A DNA stretch of 30,895 bases from an uncultured Bacteroides sp. GTDB lineage: Bacteria; Bacteroidota; Bacteroidia; Bacteroidales; Bacteroidaceae. The notes beneath the pieces are model-generated. The model searched no databases and was not told the origin of the DNA. It saw only the letters and a program-made list of their open reading frames with translations. Positions 1 through 7,865 of the stretch are shown piece after piece. The position numbers and the translations under genes were made by a program. The DNA lies in contig CAUHML010000036.1 of the NCBI GenBank assembly GCA_959606905.1, positions 1 through 30,895 of the forward strand, given 5' to 3'. Every line of letters starts with the position of its first letter. The first letter of the stretch is position 1.

Positions 1-60
1 GCTAAGTTTACAGGTAACGAAGCTGGTAAGGCTTTGGTTGCTGCTGGTCCGAAACTCTAA
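1..60 (+). CDS. pckA: Phosphoenolpyruvate carboxykinase (ATP), C-terminal end only
   Basis: Only the last 19 codons and the TAA stop are inside the window. The tail (AKFTGNEAG...ALVAAGPKL) closely matches the C-terminus of ATP-dependent PEP carboxykinase as I remember it from E. coli PckA, which also ends in AGAALVAAGPKL after a KYT-type motif. The enzyme interconverts oxaloacetate plus ATP with PEP plus CO2 in the cytoplasm. In Bacteroides it usually works in the CO2-fixing direction towards succinate fermentation. The gene is cut by the window edge, not broken. It is followed at once by an intrinsic terminator, so it is not co-transcribed with the sigma factor gene downstream. Confidence 0.85.
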   Translation, partial: AKFTGNEAGKALVAAGPKL

Positions 61-82
61 TTTATATATTAGATATATTGAG

Positions 83-114
83 AAAGGCGGTTCCGAAAGG
101 AGCCGCCTTTTTGT
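83..114 (+). terminator. Intrinsic terminator after pckA
   Basis: GGCGGTTCC and GGAGCCGCC pair around a GAAA tetraloop with a single T-G wobble. The stem is flanked by A and T runs (AAAGG...CCTTTTTGTTT), giving a strong rho-independent terminator that isolates pckA from the PUL that follows. Confidence 0.9.
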
Positions 115-145
115 TTCATAAGTTTCATAAAAATATGAATTCTAT

Positions 146-176
146 TTTGTAATTTGATATAATAAAGATATATTTG
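146..176 (+). promoter_or_regulatory. Promoter for the ECF sigma / anti-sigma genes
   Basis: A Bacteroides-type promoter is visible: TTTG at 146-149, a 19-bp gap, then TATATTTG at 169-176, an exact TAnnTTTG -7 box. Transcription should start near 183, about 25 nt before the sigma factor ATG. It would be read by the housekeeping sigma (RpoD/SigABfr), so the regulators are made independently of the sigma factor they encode. Confidence 0.75.
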
Positions 177-208
177 TTATGCCTTATAAATATCTAAAAG
201 AAAAATAA

Positions 209-778
209 ATGAACCTGCGCGATAACAGTATTGATCTCGTCTCTTTCAATAAACTATTTACGGAGTATCATGAACGCTTTGTCCGTTTCGCTTATACTTA
301 TGTGGATAACTATATGGAGGCTGAGGATATTGTGATGGAAGCCATGACTTATTACTGGGAAAACAGGACCCGTTTGTTTGGAGTGAATCCTCCTGCTTAT
401 ATTTTTACTACAATTAAAAATAAGTGCCTGAATTATCTTCGCGACCGTCAGTATTATCAGACTGTATCAGAGCAATTACAAGAGCATGCAGCATGGAAGC
501 TTGCGATACAGATATCTACTCTGGAAGCATGCAACCCGGAGGAACTTTTTTCTAAAGAAATGAAGCAGTTGGTGGAGCATGCGTTAAGTAAATTGCCGGA
601 AAAAACAAGAAGAGTCTTTATTATGCGGCGCTTTGAAGAAAAGAGTTATCGTGAGATTGCTTCAGAGATGAATATGTCCGTCAAGGGAGTTGAATACCAT
701 ATGAATAAGGCGACAGAATCTTTAAAAAAAACATTGAAAGACTTCCTGCCTCTTTTGATTTATCTTATCTATCATTAA
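209..778 (+). CDS. ECF-type RNA polymerase sigma factor of a PUL
   Basis: A 189-residue sigma-70 family factor of the extracytoplasmic-function type. Region 2 spans about residues 13-80 (YHERFVRFAYTYV, AEDIVMEAM, then the aromatic YIFTTIKNKCLNYLRD helix). Region 4 spans about 122-176, with LPEKTRRVFIMRRF and the helix-turn-helix YREIASEMNMSVKGVEYH. Domains 1.1 and 3 are absent, as in ECF factors. It is followed by a FecR gene and an STN-containing susC, the standard Bacteroides trans-envelope cascade: SusC binds its ligand, FecR releases the sigma factor, and sigma directs transcription of susC/susD. The C-terminus is unusually hydrophobic (FLPLLIYLIYH) and may help contact the anti-sigma. 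The specific ligand cannot be told from sequence. Confidence 0.93.
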   Translation: MNLRDNSIDLVSFNKLFTEYHERFVRFAYTYVDNYMEAEDIVMEAMTYYWENRTRLFGVNPPAYIFTTIKNKCLNYLRDRQYYQTVSEQLQEHAAWKLAIQISTLEACNPEELFSKEMKQLVEHALSKLPEKTRRVFIMRRFEEKSYREIASEMNMSVKGVEYHMNKATESLKKTLKDFLPLLIYLIYH

Positions 779-869
779 TTTTTCACATCTATTAACTAGG
801 GATTCTTTTTCGTTGTGTGCTTTACTATAAAAGGCAATGGTATAATGTGTCATTTTATATAAGTTGACG

Positions 870-1805
870 ATGAATTTGGACAGAGAACTTTTATTTCGTT
901 TTTTCAATAAAGAAACGACGCTTGAGGAAGAAAAGAAAATTCGTCTTTGGATAGATGAATGCGACGAACATCGTTGCGAGTTTTTCCGTGAACGTCAACT
1001 TTTTGATGCTATTTTGCTTCACGGGGATCCGTCTTACGAAAAGAGCCGCCCCCGATTCTATATTCCATGGCATAAAGTGGTGGCTACTCTTTCCGGTATT
1101 GCAGCGATTGTGATACTTACTATCATTACGACTACATATTTCTTGCAACAATCTTTTAGAGACGAAGTGATGAATACAGTTACTGTCCCCCAGGGACAGC
1201 GTGTTCACTTGACATTGTCTGATGGAACAAAGGTTTGGTTGAATGCTAAAACCAAAATGGAGTATCCGCAAAGCTTTAAAGTGTCCGATCAAAGAATAGT
1301 AAAAGTGGACGGCGAAGCCTATTTTGAAGTGAGTAAGAATAAAGAGAAACCATTTATTGTTAAAACGACTAAGGGTGATGTAGAAGTATTAGGAACTAAG
1401 TTTTACATAAGCGCTTATGCGACAACAGATGTTTTTGAAACTTCTTTGATAGAAGGTAAAGTGAAGGTGCATACTGCTTATGAAGATATGACACTCTATC
1501 CCAAAGATAAGGCTGTATTGGAAAACGGTCTTCTCACTCGTAAGCAGATTGATGATATGGATACTTACCGTTGGCGTGACGGGCTTTATTGTTTTAAGAA
1601 CCTATCTTTTGATGATGTTCTGAAACAATTTGAGATCTATTATGATATCCGTTTTGTGAAAGAGAATCCACAAATTGCAAACCCAAAACTGAATGGAAAG
1701 TTCAGGCTGATTGACGGAGTAGATTACGCATTACGGGTACTTCAAAGAGAGGTCGGTTTCTCGTTCCGGAGGGATGATGAAGCTAATGTGATTTATCTGA
1801 AATAA
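870..1805 (+). CDS. FecR-type anti-sigma factor
   Basis: A 311-residue inner-membrane anti-sigma factor. Residues 1-65 are a cytoplasmic sigma-binding segment, about 70-93 is the single transmembrane helix (VVATLSGIAAIVILTII), about 103-200 is the periplasmic FecR domain (VTVPQGQRVHLTLSDGTKVWLN, VDGEAYFEV, VLGTKF), and about 241-310 is a DUF4974-like C-terminal domain (LSFDDVLKQFEIYYDI) expected to contact the STN domain of the SusC. I use the ATG at 870. An in-frame TTG six bases upstream is possible but less likely. It lies 91 bp after the sigma gene and is probably co-transcribed with it. It should hold the sigma inactive until the cognate SusC signals. Confidence 0.93.
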   Translation: MNLDRELLFRFFNKETTLEEEKKIRLWIDECDEHRCEFFRERQLFDAILLHGDPSYEKSRPRFYIPWHKVVATLSGIAAIVILTIITTTYFLQQSFRDEVMNTVTVPQGQRVHLTLSDGTKVWLNAKTKMEYPQSFKVSDQRIVKVDGEAYFEVSKNKEKPFIVKTTKGDVEVLGTKFYISAYATTDVFETSLIEGKVKVHTAYEDMTLYPKDKAVLENGLLTRKQIDDMDTYRWRDGLYCFKNLSFDDVLKQFEIYYDIRFVKENPQIANPKLNGKFRLIDGVDYALRVLQREVGFSFRRDDEANVIYLK

Positions 1806-1863
1806 TTTGTCCAACTATAAAATGAATGCCTATGTAAATAAATAGAAGAAGTCTGAAAACGAA

Positions 1864-1912
1864 ATCGGCAAGTACTACCAATACCTGCCGATCGTGAGAT
1901 AAATTTTCTCAC
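1864..1912. promoter_or_regulatory. Two hairpins between anti-sigma and susC
   Basis: ATCGGCA (1864-1870) pairs with TGCCGAT (1886-1892), extended by GTA/TAC inside. GTGAGA (1894-1899) pairs with TCTCAC (1907-1912). On the plus strand these would fold in the susC leader just before the start codon. Read on the minus strand, the first stem is followed by a T-rich run (TTTCGTTTT), the form of an intrinsic terminator for a transcript antisense to the susC leader. Neither a minus-strand promoter nor the ECF-dependent susC promoter could be assigned confidently in the 149-bp gap. Confidence 0.5.
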
Positions 1913-1954
1913 CCGAGAGTGAAAAAACTTTTAATAAAATCTAATCGTAAAAAT

Positions 1955-4900
1955 ATGAAAAATAAATCAATCGGGGACGATTATAAGCTAAAAAATCCCC
2001 ATGTTAACCTATTTTATAGAGCTATGCGAATAACTACATTCTTATTGTTCTTCTGTTCGTTCTGTGCTTTAGCCGATAATGTAAATTCTCAGACGGCGAA
2101 AGTTACTATTAAAAGAAGTAATGTGACACTTCTGGATGTGCTGAATGAAATAGAAAATCAAACTAATTATCTGTTTATTTATTCCAACGACATTAATGTG
2201 AAACGTCCGGTTTCGATTAATGTGAATGCAAAGGCGGTTAATAGCGTTTTAGCTAAGTTGTTTGCTGGAAAGGACGTTGCCTATCAAATGGAGGGAACTC
2301 ATATTGTTTTGACAAAAACGGAAAAATCCTTAAACGAGGTAAGTGTACAGCAACAAAGTAAAAGAATGGAAAACATTACCGGTGTGGTGCTTGACGAAGC
2401 GGGAGAACCGATAATCGGTGCTTCTGTAAAAGTACAGAATACAACTATTGGTACCATTACTGATCTGGAAGGAAAGTTTAAATTGGAGCTTCCGGCAAAA
2501 TCTGTCATTGAAATATCGTTTATCGGATATCGGACGAAAACGGTTGTTGTCGGTAAGGAGAAACATATTAGTATCTATATGGAAGAAGATACTAAAGCGT
2601 TGGACGAAGTGATTGTTGTGGGGTATGGCACGACTTCCAAGCGCAAGACTACTGCCGCTATTGCTAGTGTGAATGCTGAAGATATAGCTAAAGTACCTAC
2701 GGCTAATATAACACAGAGCCTTGCCGGCCGTGCTCCGGGATTGATCGTGAATACATCCGGAGGTGGTATTAATAACTATTCTTCTATATCCATTCGTGGT
2801 GGTGCTACTCCATTGTTTGTTATCGATGATGTTATCTGTGAAGAACGTGATTTCCGGAATTTAAATCCTGAAGATGTGGAACAGATGTCTGTGCTGAAAG
2901 ATGCGGCTTCTACTGCCGTATATGGTGCACGTGCTGCAAATGGCATTATCATGGTGGTAACTAAGCAGGGTAAAGCTGGTAAAATGAGTATCAATTATAG
3001 TTTCAACTACAATTTGAGTCAACCTACAATTATGCCTGATAAATTGAATTCGTATGATGCCGCTTATTATCTGAACCAGGGGTTGGCAAATGACGGTATG
3101 AAAGAACGTTTTAATGCGGAAGAAATGGAACTTTTTGCGAACGGTTCTGATCCTCATCATTACCCTAACGTGGACTGGCAGAAGTTGGCTATGAATACAT
3201 TTGCTCCTGAACAACGTCATACACTGACTGTGACCGGTGGTAGTGAAAAAGTAAAAGCATATACATCATTCTCATATTATGACCAGCAGTCTATCTATAA
3301 GAATAATACCAATAATCTCCAACGCTATAATTACCGTACCAACCTGATTGCAGATTTTAAGGAAGTAGGCGTTAAAGTAACTTCAGGAATTGAAGGATAT
3401 CTGACAAAAAGCCGGGAGCCGTTGAGTACTACGGGAGGTGATTATGGTAGTGTCTGGAGTCATATCCAGAATAAATTGCCTTGGGAAAATGCGTATAACC
3501 AATATGGGCAATTGAATAATATCCCGGATAACCCGTTGGCGGAGATTTCTCCGGAAGCGGGATATAGCAAGGGAGAGATTGCTACGGTTAAGGCCAATAT
3601 GGGATTGGAATGGACGGTACCTTGGGTAGCAGGACTAAGATTGAAAGCGTTAGGAAATTATCGTCTGACAGCCGACCGTCAGAAGGATTGGAAGAAATCT
3701 CCGGTTATGTATGATTGGGACGGAAATCCGAATACTCCAAGCAAGCCGTCTTTAGAAAAGAATTATTGGAATATGTCAGAGTACACCGTACAAGCTTTTG
3801 CAAATTACGACCGTACTTTTAATGTTGTGCATACTGTTAGTGCTACGGCCGGTATTGAGGCAAATAAATATATGTATGATAATGCAACTCTGGGACGCAA
3901 AGAATACTTGTTGGATGTAGATCAGATCAATCCGGGGCCTGTTGCTACGGCTACAAACTCCTCTGCTGAGGGGACACGTGCACGTGCCGGTCTAGTGGCT
4001 CATTTAAAGTATGATTATGCAAGTAAATATGTGGTAGAAGGTAGTATGCGTTATGACGGCAGTGACAATTTCCCGAAAGGAAAACGTTGGGGAGTCTTTT
4101 ATGCAGGTTCGGCGGCATGGGTAATCTCTGAAGAATCGTTCTGGAAAAATTTGAAAGATCGCCATATTCTTGATCTGTTTAAGATTAGGGCTTCTTATGG
4201 AGAGATTGGTCTGGATGATATTTCTGCTTATTCATACTTACAGTCTTATAATTTGGATGAACGCGGATATTTGTTAGGAGGTAAATTTTATCCGGGTTTT
4301 TCTGAAGGTAACTTGGTTAGCAAAGATATTTCTTGGTATACAACTCGCAGTACAAATGTCGGATTAGACTTTGCTTCTTTAGATAATCGCTTGTCCGGTT
4401 CTGTCGAATATTTCCGTATGTCTACAAAAGGATATCTGACTTCTCCTTCTAATGTGGCATATACTGATCCGTTAGGAACCTCATTGCCACAAGTAAAGTC
4501 TGACGGTGAAAGTATTCGTCAAGGAGGTGAATTCATTGTACAGTGGAAAGAAAAGAGAGGTGATTTTGAATATGCGATAGGTGCTAATTTTACCTATTTT
4601 GATTCATTCTGGATGAATAATCCGTACGAAGCAGAAACAGACTTGAAGAATCCTTATAAACGTACTACTCATGCCAAAGGATATTGGGGAATCGGATATG
4701 AATCTTTGGGATATTATCAAAGTCAGGAAGATGTGATGAACTCGCCCAAACGGCAAAACTCGGTAAACTTGGGTGCTGGTGATATTAAATATTATGATTT
4801 CAATGGAGATGGTATAATTGACGGAAATGACCAACATCGTATCGGTAAAAATTCTTCTCCTCGCGGACAGTATGGTATAAGTATAGATCTTAATTATAAG

Positions 4901-5356
4901 GGCTGGTTCATGAATATGTTGTGGCAAGGAGCTACGTCCAAAGATTTCTATTTTGGAGACAAGCTGCAAGGTCAAGGTTCCGATTATGGCTATTTGTCAG
5001 TGATTTATGATTTCCAGAGAGACGTTTGGACACCGGATAATCGGAATGCCAAGTTCCCTCGTCTACGGAGTACTTCTAAATATAATGGAAGCAACAATTA
5101 TGGTTCATCTGATTTCTGGTTGGTTAATACTGGCTATATCCGTCTGAAGAGTTTGAATATCGGTTATGATCTGAAACATAAAGTATTGAAGAGAGTTCCA
5201 TGGATCACGAAATGTGATGTCTCTCTGAGTGGATATAACTTGTTGACTTTCAGCGAATCGAATAAATACGATATTGATCCGGAGATTGGAAATACTAATT
5301 TATATACTTATCCTGTCAGCAGGGTATATTCGATTAGTTTTAACATTGGATTCTAA
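1955..5356 (+). CDS. SusC-like TonB-dependent receptor with STN signalling domain (PUL1)
   Basis: An outer-membrane TonB-dependent transporter of 1133 residues from the ATG at 1955. A GTG at 1919 would add 12 residues. Order of domains: signal peptide with its hydrophobic core about 24-40, STN (secretin/TonB short N-terminal) domain about 49-121, carboxypeptidase-regulatory-like beta-sandwich about 141-215 (GVVLDEAGEPIIGASVKV), DEVIVVGYGT linker, plug about 233-345 with the family motif LKDAASTAVYGARAANGI, then the barrel ending in the terminal Phe of SISFNIGF. A DFNGDGIIDGND calcium-loop-like motif lies in the barrel. The STN domain plus the upstream sigma/FecR pair indicate ligand-dependent self-induction. 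It sits 20 bp before susD, in the same operon. The imported glycan is unknown. Confidence 0.93.
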   Translation: MKNKSIGDDYKLKNPHVNLFYRAMRITTFLLFFCSFCALADNVNSQTAKVTIKRSNVTLLDVLNEIENQTNYLFIYSNDINVKRPVSINVNAKAVNSVLAKLFAGKDVAYQMEGTHIVLTKTEKSLNEVSVQQQSKRMENITGVVLDEAGEPIIGASVKVQNTTIGTITDLEGKFKLELPAKSVIEISFIGYRTKTVVVGKEKHISIYMEEDTKALDEVIVVGYGTTSKRKTTAAIASVNAEDIAKVPTANITQSLAGRAPGLIVNTSGGGINNYSSISIRGGATPLFVIDDVICEERDFRNLNPEDVEQMSVLKDAASTAVYGARAANGIIMVVTKQGKAGKMSINYSFNYNLSQPTIMPDKLNSYDAAYYLNQGLANDGMKERFNAEEMELFANGSDPHHYPNVDWQKLAMNTFAPEQRHTLTVTGGSEKVKAYTSFSYYDQQSIYKNNTNNLQRYNYRTNLIADFKEVGVKVTSGIEGYLTKSREPLSTTGGDYGSVWSHIQNKLPWENAYNQYGQLNNIPDNPLAEISPEAGYSKGEIATVKANMGLEWTVPWVAGLRLKALGNYRLTADRQKDWKKSPVMYDWDGNPNTPSKPSLEKNYWNMSEYTVQAFANYDRTFNVVHTVSATAGIEANKYMYDNATLGRKEYLLDVDQINPGPVATATNSSAEGTRARAGLVAHLKYDYASKYVVEGSMRYDGSDNFPKGKRWGVFYAGSAAWVISEESFWKNLKDRHILDLFKIRASYGEIGLDDISAYSYLQSYNLDERGYLLGGKFYPGFSEGNLVSKDISWYTTRSTNVGLDFASLDNRLSGSVEYFRMSTKGYLTSPSNVAYTDPLGTSLPQVKSDGESIRQGGEFIVQWKEKRGDFEYAIGANFTYFDSFWMNNPYEAETDLKNPYKRTTHAKGYWGIGYESLGYYQSQEDVMNSPKRQNSVNLGAGDIKYYDFNGDGIIDGNDQHRIGKNSSPRGQYGISIDLNYKGWFMNMLWQGATSKDFYFGDKLQGQGSDYGYLSVIYDFQRDVWTPDNRNAKFPRLRSTSKYNGSNNYGSSDFWLVNTGYIRLKSLNIGYDLKHKVLKRVPWITKCDVSLSGYNLLTFSESNKYDIDPEIGNTNLYTYPVSRVYSISFNIGF

Positions 5357-5376
5357 TAACTTTAAAAACACAGAAT

Positions 5377-7230
5377 ATGAAAATAATGAAATATATAGTT
5401 CCTGCACTTTTAGGAGGGATGTTAACACTGCAAAGTTGTGAACATTTTTTAGATACGAAACCTACGGAAACTTATTCGGAAGAATTGGTTTGGGGGAGTC
5501 GGTCTACTGCCGATGCATTCGTACTACGCACATATCCTGATATTTTGGGATTATACCACGATTTTTGGGGAGACGATCAGATAACACTAAATACAATTCT
5601 ACGCCAAAGTTGTCCGGGAGAGGCACGTGACCTGATAAATCGGGAACATGATTTCGGTTTTAATAAATTTAGTATTATCCGTCGGTGTAACTTGATTATT
5701 GAACAGGCTTCCGCCTCTACTGCTTTATCCGATTTGGATAAAAAAGAACTGGTTGCCGAGGGAAAAATGCTTCGGGCTATGATCTACTATTATCAGGCGA
5801 AACATTGTGGACGTGTGATTTGGGTAGACAGGGTATTGCAAGTAGACGATGAATTTAATTTGCCCCTCACTGAATCTATTGACCGGACGTATGATTTGAT
5901 ATTGAGTGATTTGGATGATGCCATAGCAGGACTTCCGGAGGAATATCCTGCCGGGCGTGCCAATGCTAATGCGGCCCGGGCTTTGAAGTCGGAAGTCTGT
6001 CTGACGGCTGCTGCTTACACTACGGATGCTACACGAAAGAAGACATTATGGGAACAAGCGGTAGTAGCGGTAGATGCTATCCAAGGTTATTCTTTGGACG
6101 CCAATTATGGTGGCATGTTCAATCAGGAGAACTCTTATTCTTCAACGGAGATTATTTTAGCCAGATATTTCAGTAAAGAAAATACAAATGGCGGTGATAC
6201 TTATATGCAGACTGTCATTCCTAATCAGGGAAATGATAATCTAAAAAAGTTGGGACGTGGTCCTTTGTTTAAAAAAGACTGGGTCTTTGAGTGCTGGCTG
6301 GAACATTCGCCTTCCCAGAATTTGGTAGATGATTATCTGGTTATTGACCAACTGACAAATGAAGCTAAAAAGTGGAATACGACTTCCCAGTTTGTGAATA
6401 ATACCAATGTCATTTCTAATGATGCTGTAAGAGATCTGGCTGTGAATGCTGATGAATTGGATGAACACTCTCTGGCTTATGAAACGAAAGATAAAGGGCG
6501 TGATACCCGTATTAATGATTTTATGTATACGCATCGCGACAAACGTTTTTATGCGACAATCGTACAGGACTCCTGTGAATATTATGGGGAATTAGTCACA
6601 ATGCATAAGACCGGTAACTTGCAACGTTGTAGTTTGGGTGAGGCTCCGGGAACCGCTGAAATGGGGTCTACCAATTACTTGTGGCGCAAAGGTGTCTACA
6701 TTAATGACTGGCGTATATTTGTTGATGTGCCTACGGATTATCATTATGTAATTTTCCGGTACGGACGTGCGCTGTTGAATAAGGCTGAAGCCCTTCTTTG
6801 TCTGGCAAAGAGTGACCCTTCAAAACTGTCAGAAGCAGTAGCTACTTTCAATCAGACTCGCACTGTACATGGTGGTTTGCCGGAATCCGAAGCATCCACG
6901 TTGGTTGAGGCATGGAAAGATTATAAGATTGAGCGTCATGTAGAATTGCCAATGGAAGGCGACTATTATTGGTCTTTGTTGCGTTGGGGCAAATATGGTG
7001 AAGAAGCAAACGACGGACAACCCTCCGGAAGTGAAGTCATCAAAGAATTGCGTACTCCGGCTACATTTATTGAAATTAGCAGTGACCGTCATCGTATGTT
7101 TATCGGTACACAAGGATATGGAAATGCCGACCGTACTTTTTCTAAGAAACGCTATTTGTATCCTATTCCGCAAAGTTTGATTAATGCAAACTCTGCTATA
7201 ACAGAGAAGGACCAAAATCCTCTGTGGTAA
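5377..7230 (+). CDS. SusD-like surface glycan-binding lipoprotein (PUL1)
   Basis: A 617-residue RagB/SusD family lipoprotein. Residues 1-20 are a lipoprotein signal (LLGGMLTLQS) with lipidation at Cys21, followed by the usual EHFLDTKPTE start. A TPR-rich alpha-helical fold is expected, with family signatures AEGKMLRAMIYYYQAKHCG around residue 130, FRYGRALLNKAEALL in the C-terminal third, and the closing segment RYLYPIPQSLINANSAITEKDQNPLW. It forms the lid of the SusC transporter on the cell surface and delivers glycan to it. It starts 20 bp after susC. It is somewhat longer than typical SusD proteins of 500-600 residues and has no sign of damage. Confidence 0.93.
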   Translation: MKIMKYIVPALLGGMLTLQSCEHFLDTKPTETYSEELVWGSRSTADAFVLRTYPDILGLYHDFWGDDQITLNTILRQSCPGEARDLINREHDFGFNKFSIIRRCNLIIEQASASTALSDLDKKELVAEGKMLRAMIYYYQAKHCGRVIWVDRVLQVDDEFNLPLTESIDRTYDLILSDLDDAIAGLPEEYPAGRANANAARALKSEVCLTAAAYTTDATRKKTLWEQAVVAVDAIQGYSLDANYGGMFNQENSYSSTEIILARYFSKENTNGGDTYMQTVIPNQGNDNLKKLGRGPLFKKDWVFECWLEHSPSQNLVDDYLVIDQLTNEAKKWNTTSQFVNNTNVISNDAVRDLAVNADELDEHSLAYETKDKGRDTRINDFMYTHRDKRFYATIVQDSCEYYGELVTMHKTGNLQRCSLGEAPGTAEMGSTNYLWRKGVYINDWRIFVDVPTDYHYVIFRYGRALLNKAEALLCLAKSDPSKLSEAVATFNQTRTVHGGLPESEASTLVEAWKDYKIERHVELPMEGDYYWSLLRWGKYGEEANDGQPSGSEVIKELRTPATFIEISSDRHRMFIGTQGYGNADRTFSKKRYLYPIPQSLINANSAITEKDQNPLW

Positions 7231-7274
7231 AATGATAACCAATATTCGAATTATTAATCAATGAAACAAGAACA

Positions 7275-7745
7275 ATGAATAGAATTAAATTATCAGACAT
7301 AAAATGGTTGCTTGTACTGTTGTGCCTGCCATTTGTTTCCTCATGTAAAGATGATCTTGAGGCTTATGAAGAAGCGGAAATTACCTCAGTCGGTGCATAT
7401 CACCGCTACTATACAACAGAGAAGGATGCTTTGACAGGTGAGTTTAAGGTGGCGGAGAAGGAATTGGAGAAGTCCAATAGTATCAACGAAGACGAAGCGG
7501 TTGTTACTGCGACTTTCACGGTTCCTGCTGCCAGTGGCAGTTTTACTGATGCTGAACGTGCAAAAGTGTCGTTGAATAAGTTGGTTGTATACTTCAATGT
7601 GTCTACTGCTGCACGCGTGACACCACTGGATGGCTCCCCGAAGTTAGGGGCTCCGGGCGATTGGACCTCAGAACGTAGATATAGTGTCATGGCTGCAAAT
7701 GGAACAAAGAAAACATGGACTGTCAAAGTTGTGTTGAATAAATAG
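7275..7745 (+). CDS. Small DUF5018-like lipoprotein of PUL1
   Basis: A 156-residue lipoprotein: signal residues 1-23 (WLLVLLCLPFVSS) and lipidated Cys24 (VSSC), then one beta-rich domain. The C-terminal pattern (W..ERRYSVMAANGTKKTWTVKVVL) resembles the Ig-like repeats of DUF5018/PKD-like surface proteins of Bacteroidetes. It lies 44 bp after susD and before the operon terminator, the place of a surface glycan-binding protein (SusE/F-like) in a PUL. At one domain it is much shorter than typical SusE/F proteins. No enzyme motif is visible. Its role as an accessory binding protein is inferred from position only. Confidence 0.75.
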   Translation: MNRIKLSDIKWLLVLLCLPFVSSCKDDLEAYEEAEITSVGAYHRYYTTEKDALTGEFKVAEKELEKSNSINEDEAVVTATFTVPAASGSFTDAERAKVSLNKLVVYFNVSTAARVTPLDGSPKLGAPGDWTSERRYSVMAANGTKKTWTVKVVLNK

Positions 7746-7765
7746 GTATTATTTTCTTATATTTG
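7734..7765 (+). promoter_or_regulatory. Promoter inside the end of the DUF5018-like gene
   Basis: TTG at 7734-7736, a 21-bp gap and an exact -7 box TATATTTG at 7758-7765. Initiation is expected near 7772, upstream of the hairpin at 7802-7850. It could serve the DUF5009 gene by read-through, or make a short RNA that ends at the hairpin. Confidence 0.55.
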
Positions 7766-7771
7766 TAGCAA

Positions 7772-7850
7772 ATAAACTGAAATCAAACAATTGAGGTCTT
7801 GGGAGTCGTTGAGGTGGTGATTAAGCACGTTATGTCAACGACTCCTTTTT
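7772..7850 (+). ncRNA. Candidate small RNA (about 80 nt) at the 3' end of PUL1
   Basis: A Bacteroides promoter (-7 box 7758-7765) is followed after about 80 nt by a perfect 11-bp stem and a T run, a minimal sRNA transcription unit. No similarity to a known RNA family is recognised. The same arrangement could instead be an attenuator for the DUF5009 gene that begins about 20 nt further on. Confidence 0.3.
7802..7850 (+). terminator. Strong hairpin terminator closing PUL1 operon
   Basis: GGAGTCGTTGA (7802-7812) pairs perfectly with TCAACGACTCC (7835-7845), followed by TTTTTAA. The 22-nt loop is larger than usual. It ends the sigma-dependent susCD operon. The DUF5009 gene starts only about 20 nt later, so its expression depends on read-through. 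Confidence 0.85.
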
Positions 7851-7865
7851 AATTTGAAAATTATA

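Noticed and set aside
1919..1954. GTG start for the PUL1 SusC
   Set aside because: It lies right at the foot of the leader hairpins and only adds a basic 12-residue stretch. The ATG at 1955 gives an adequate N-terminus, though the GTG cannot be excluded.
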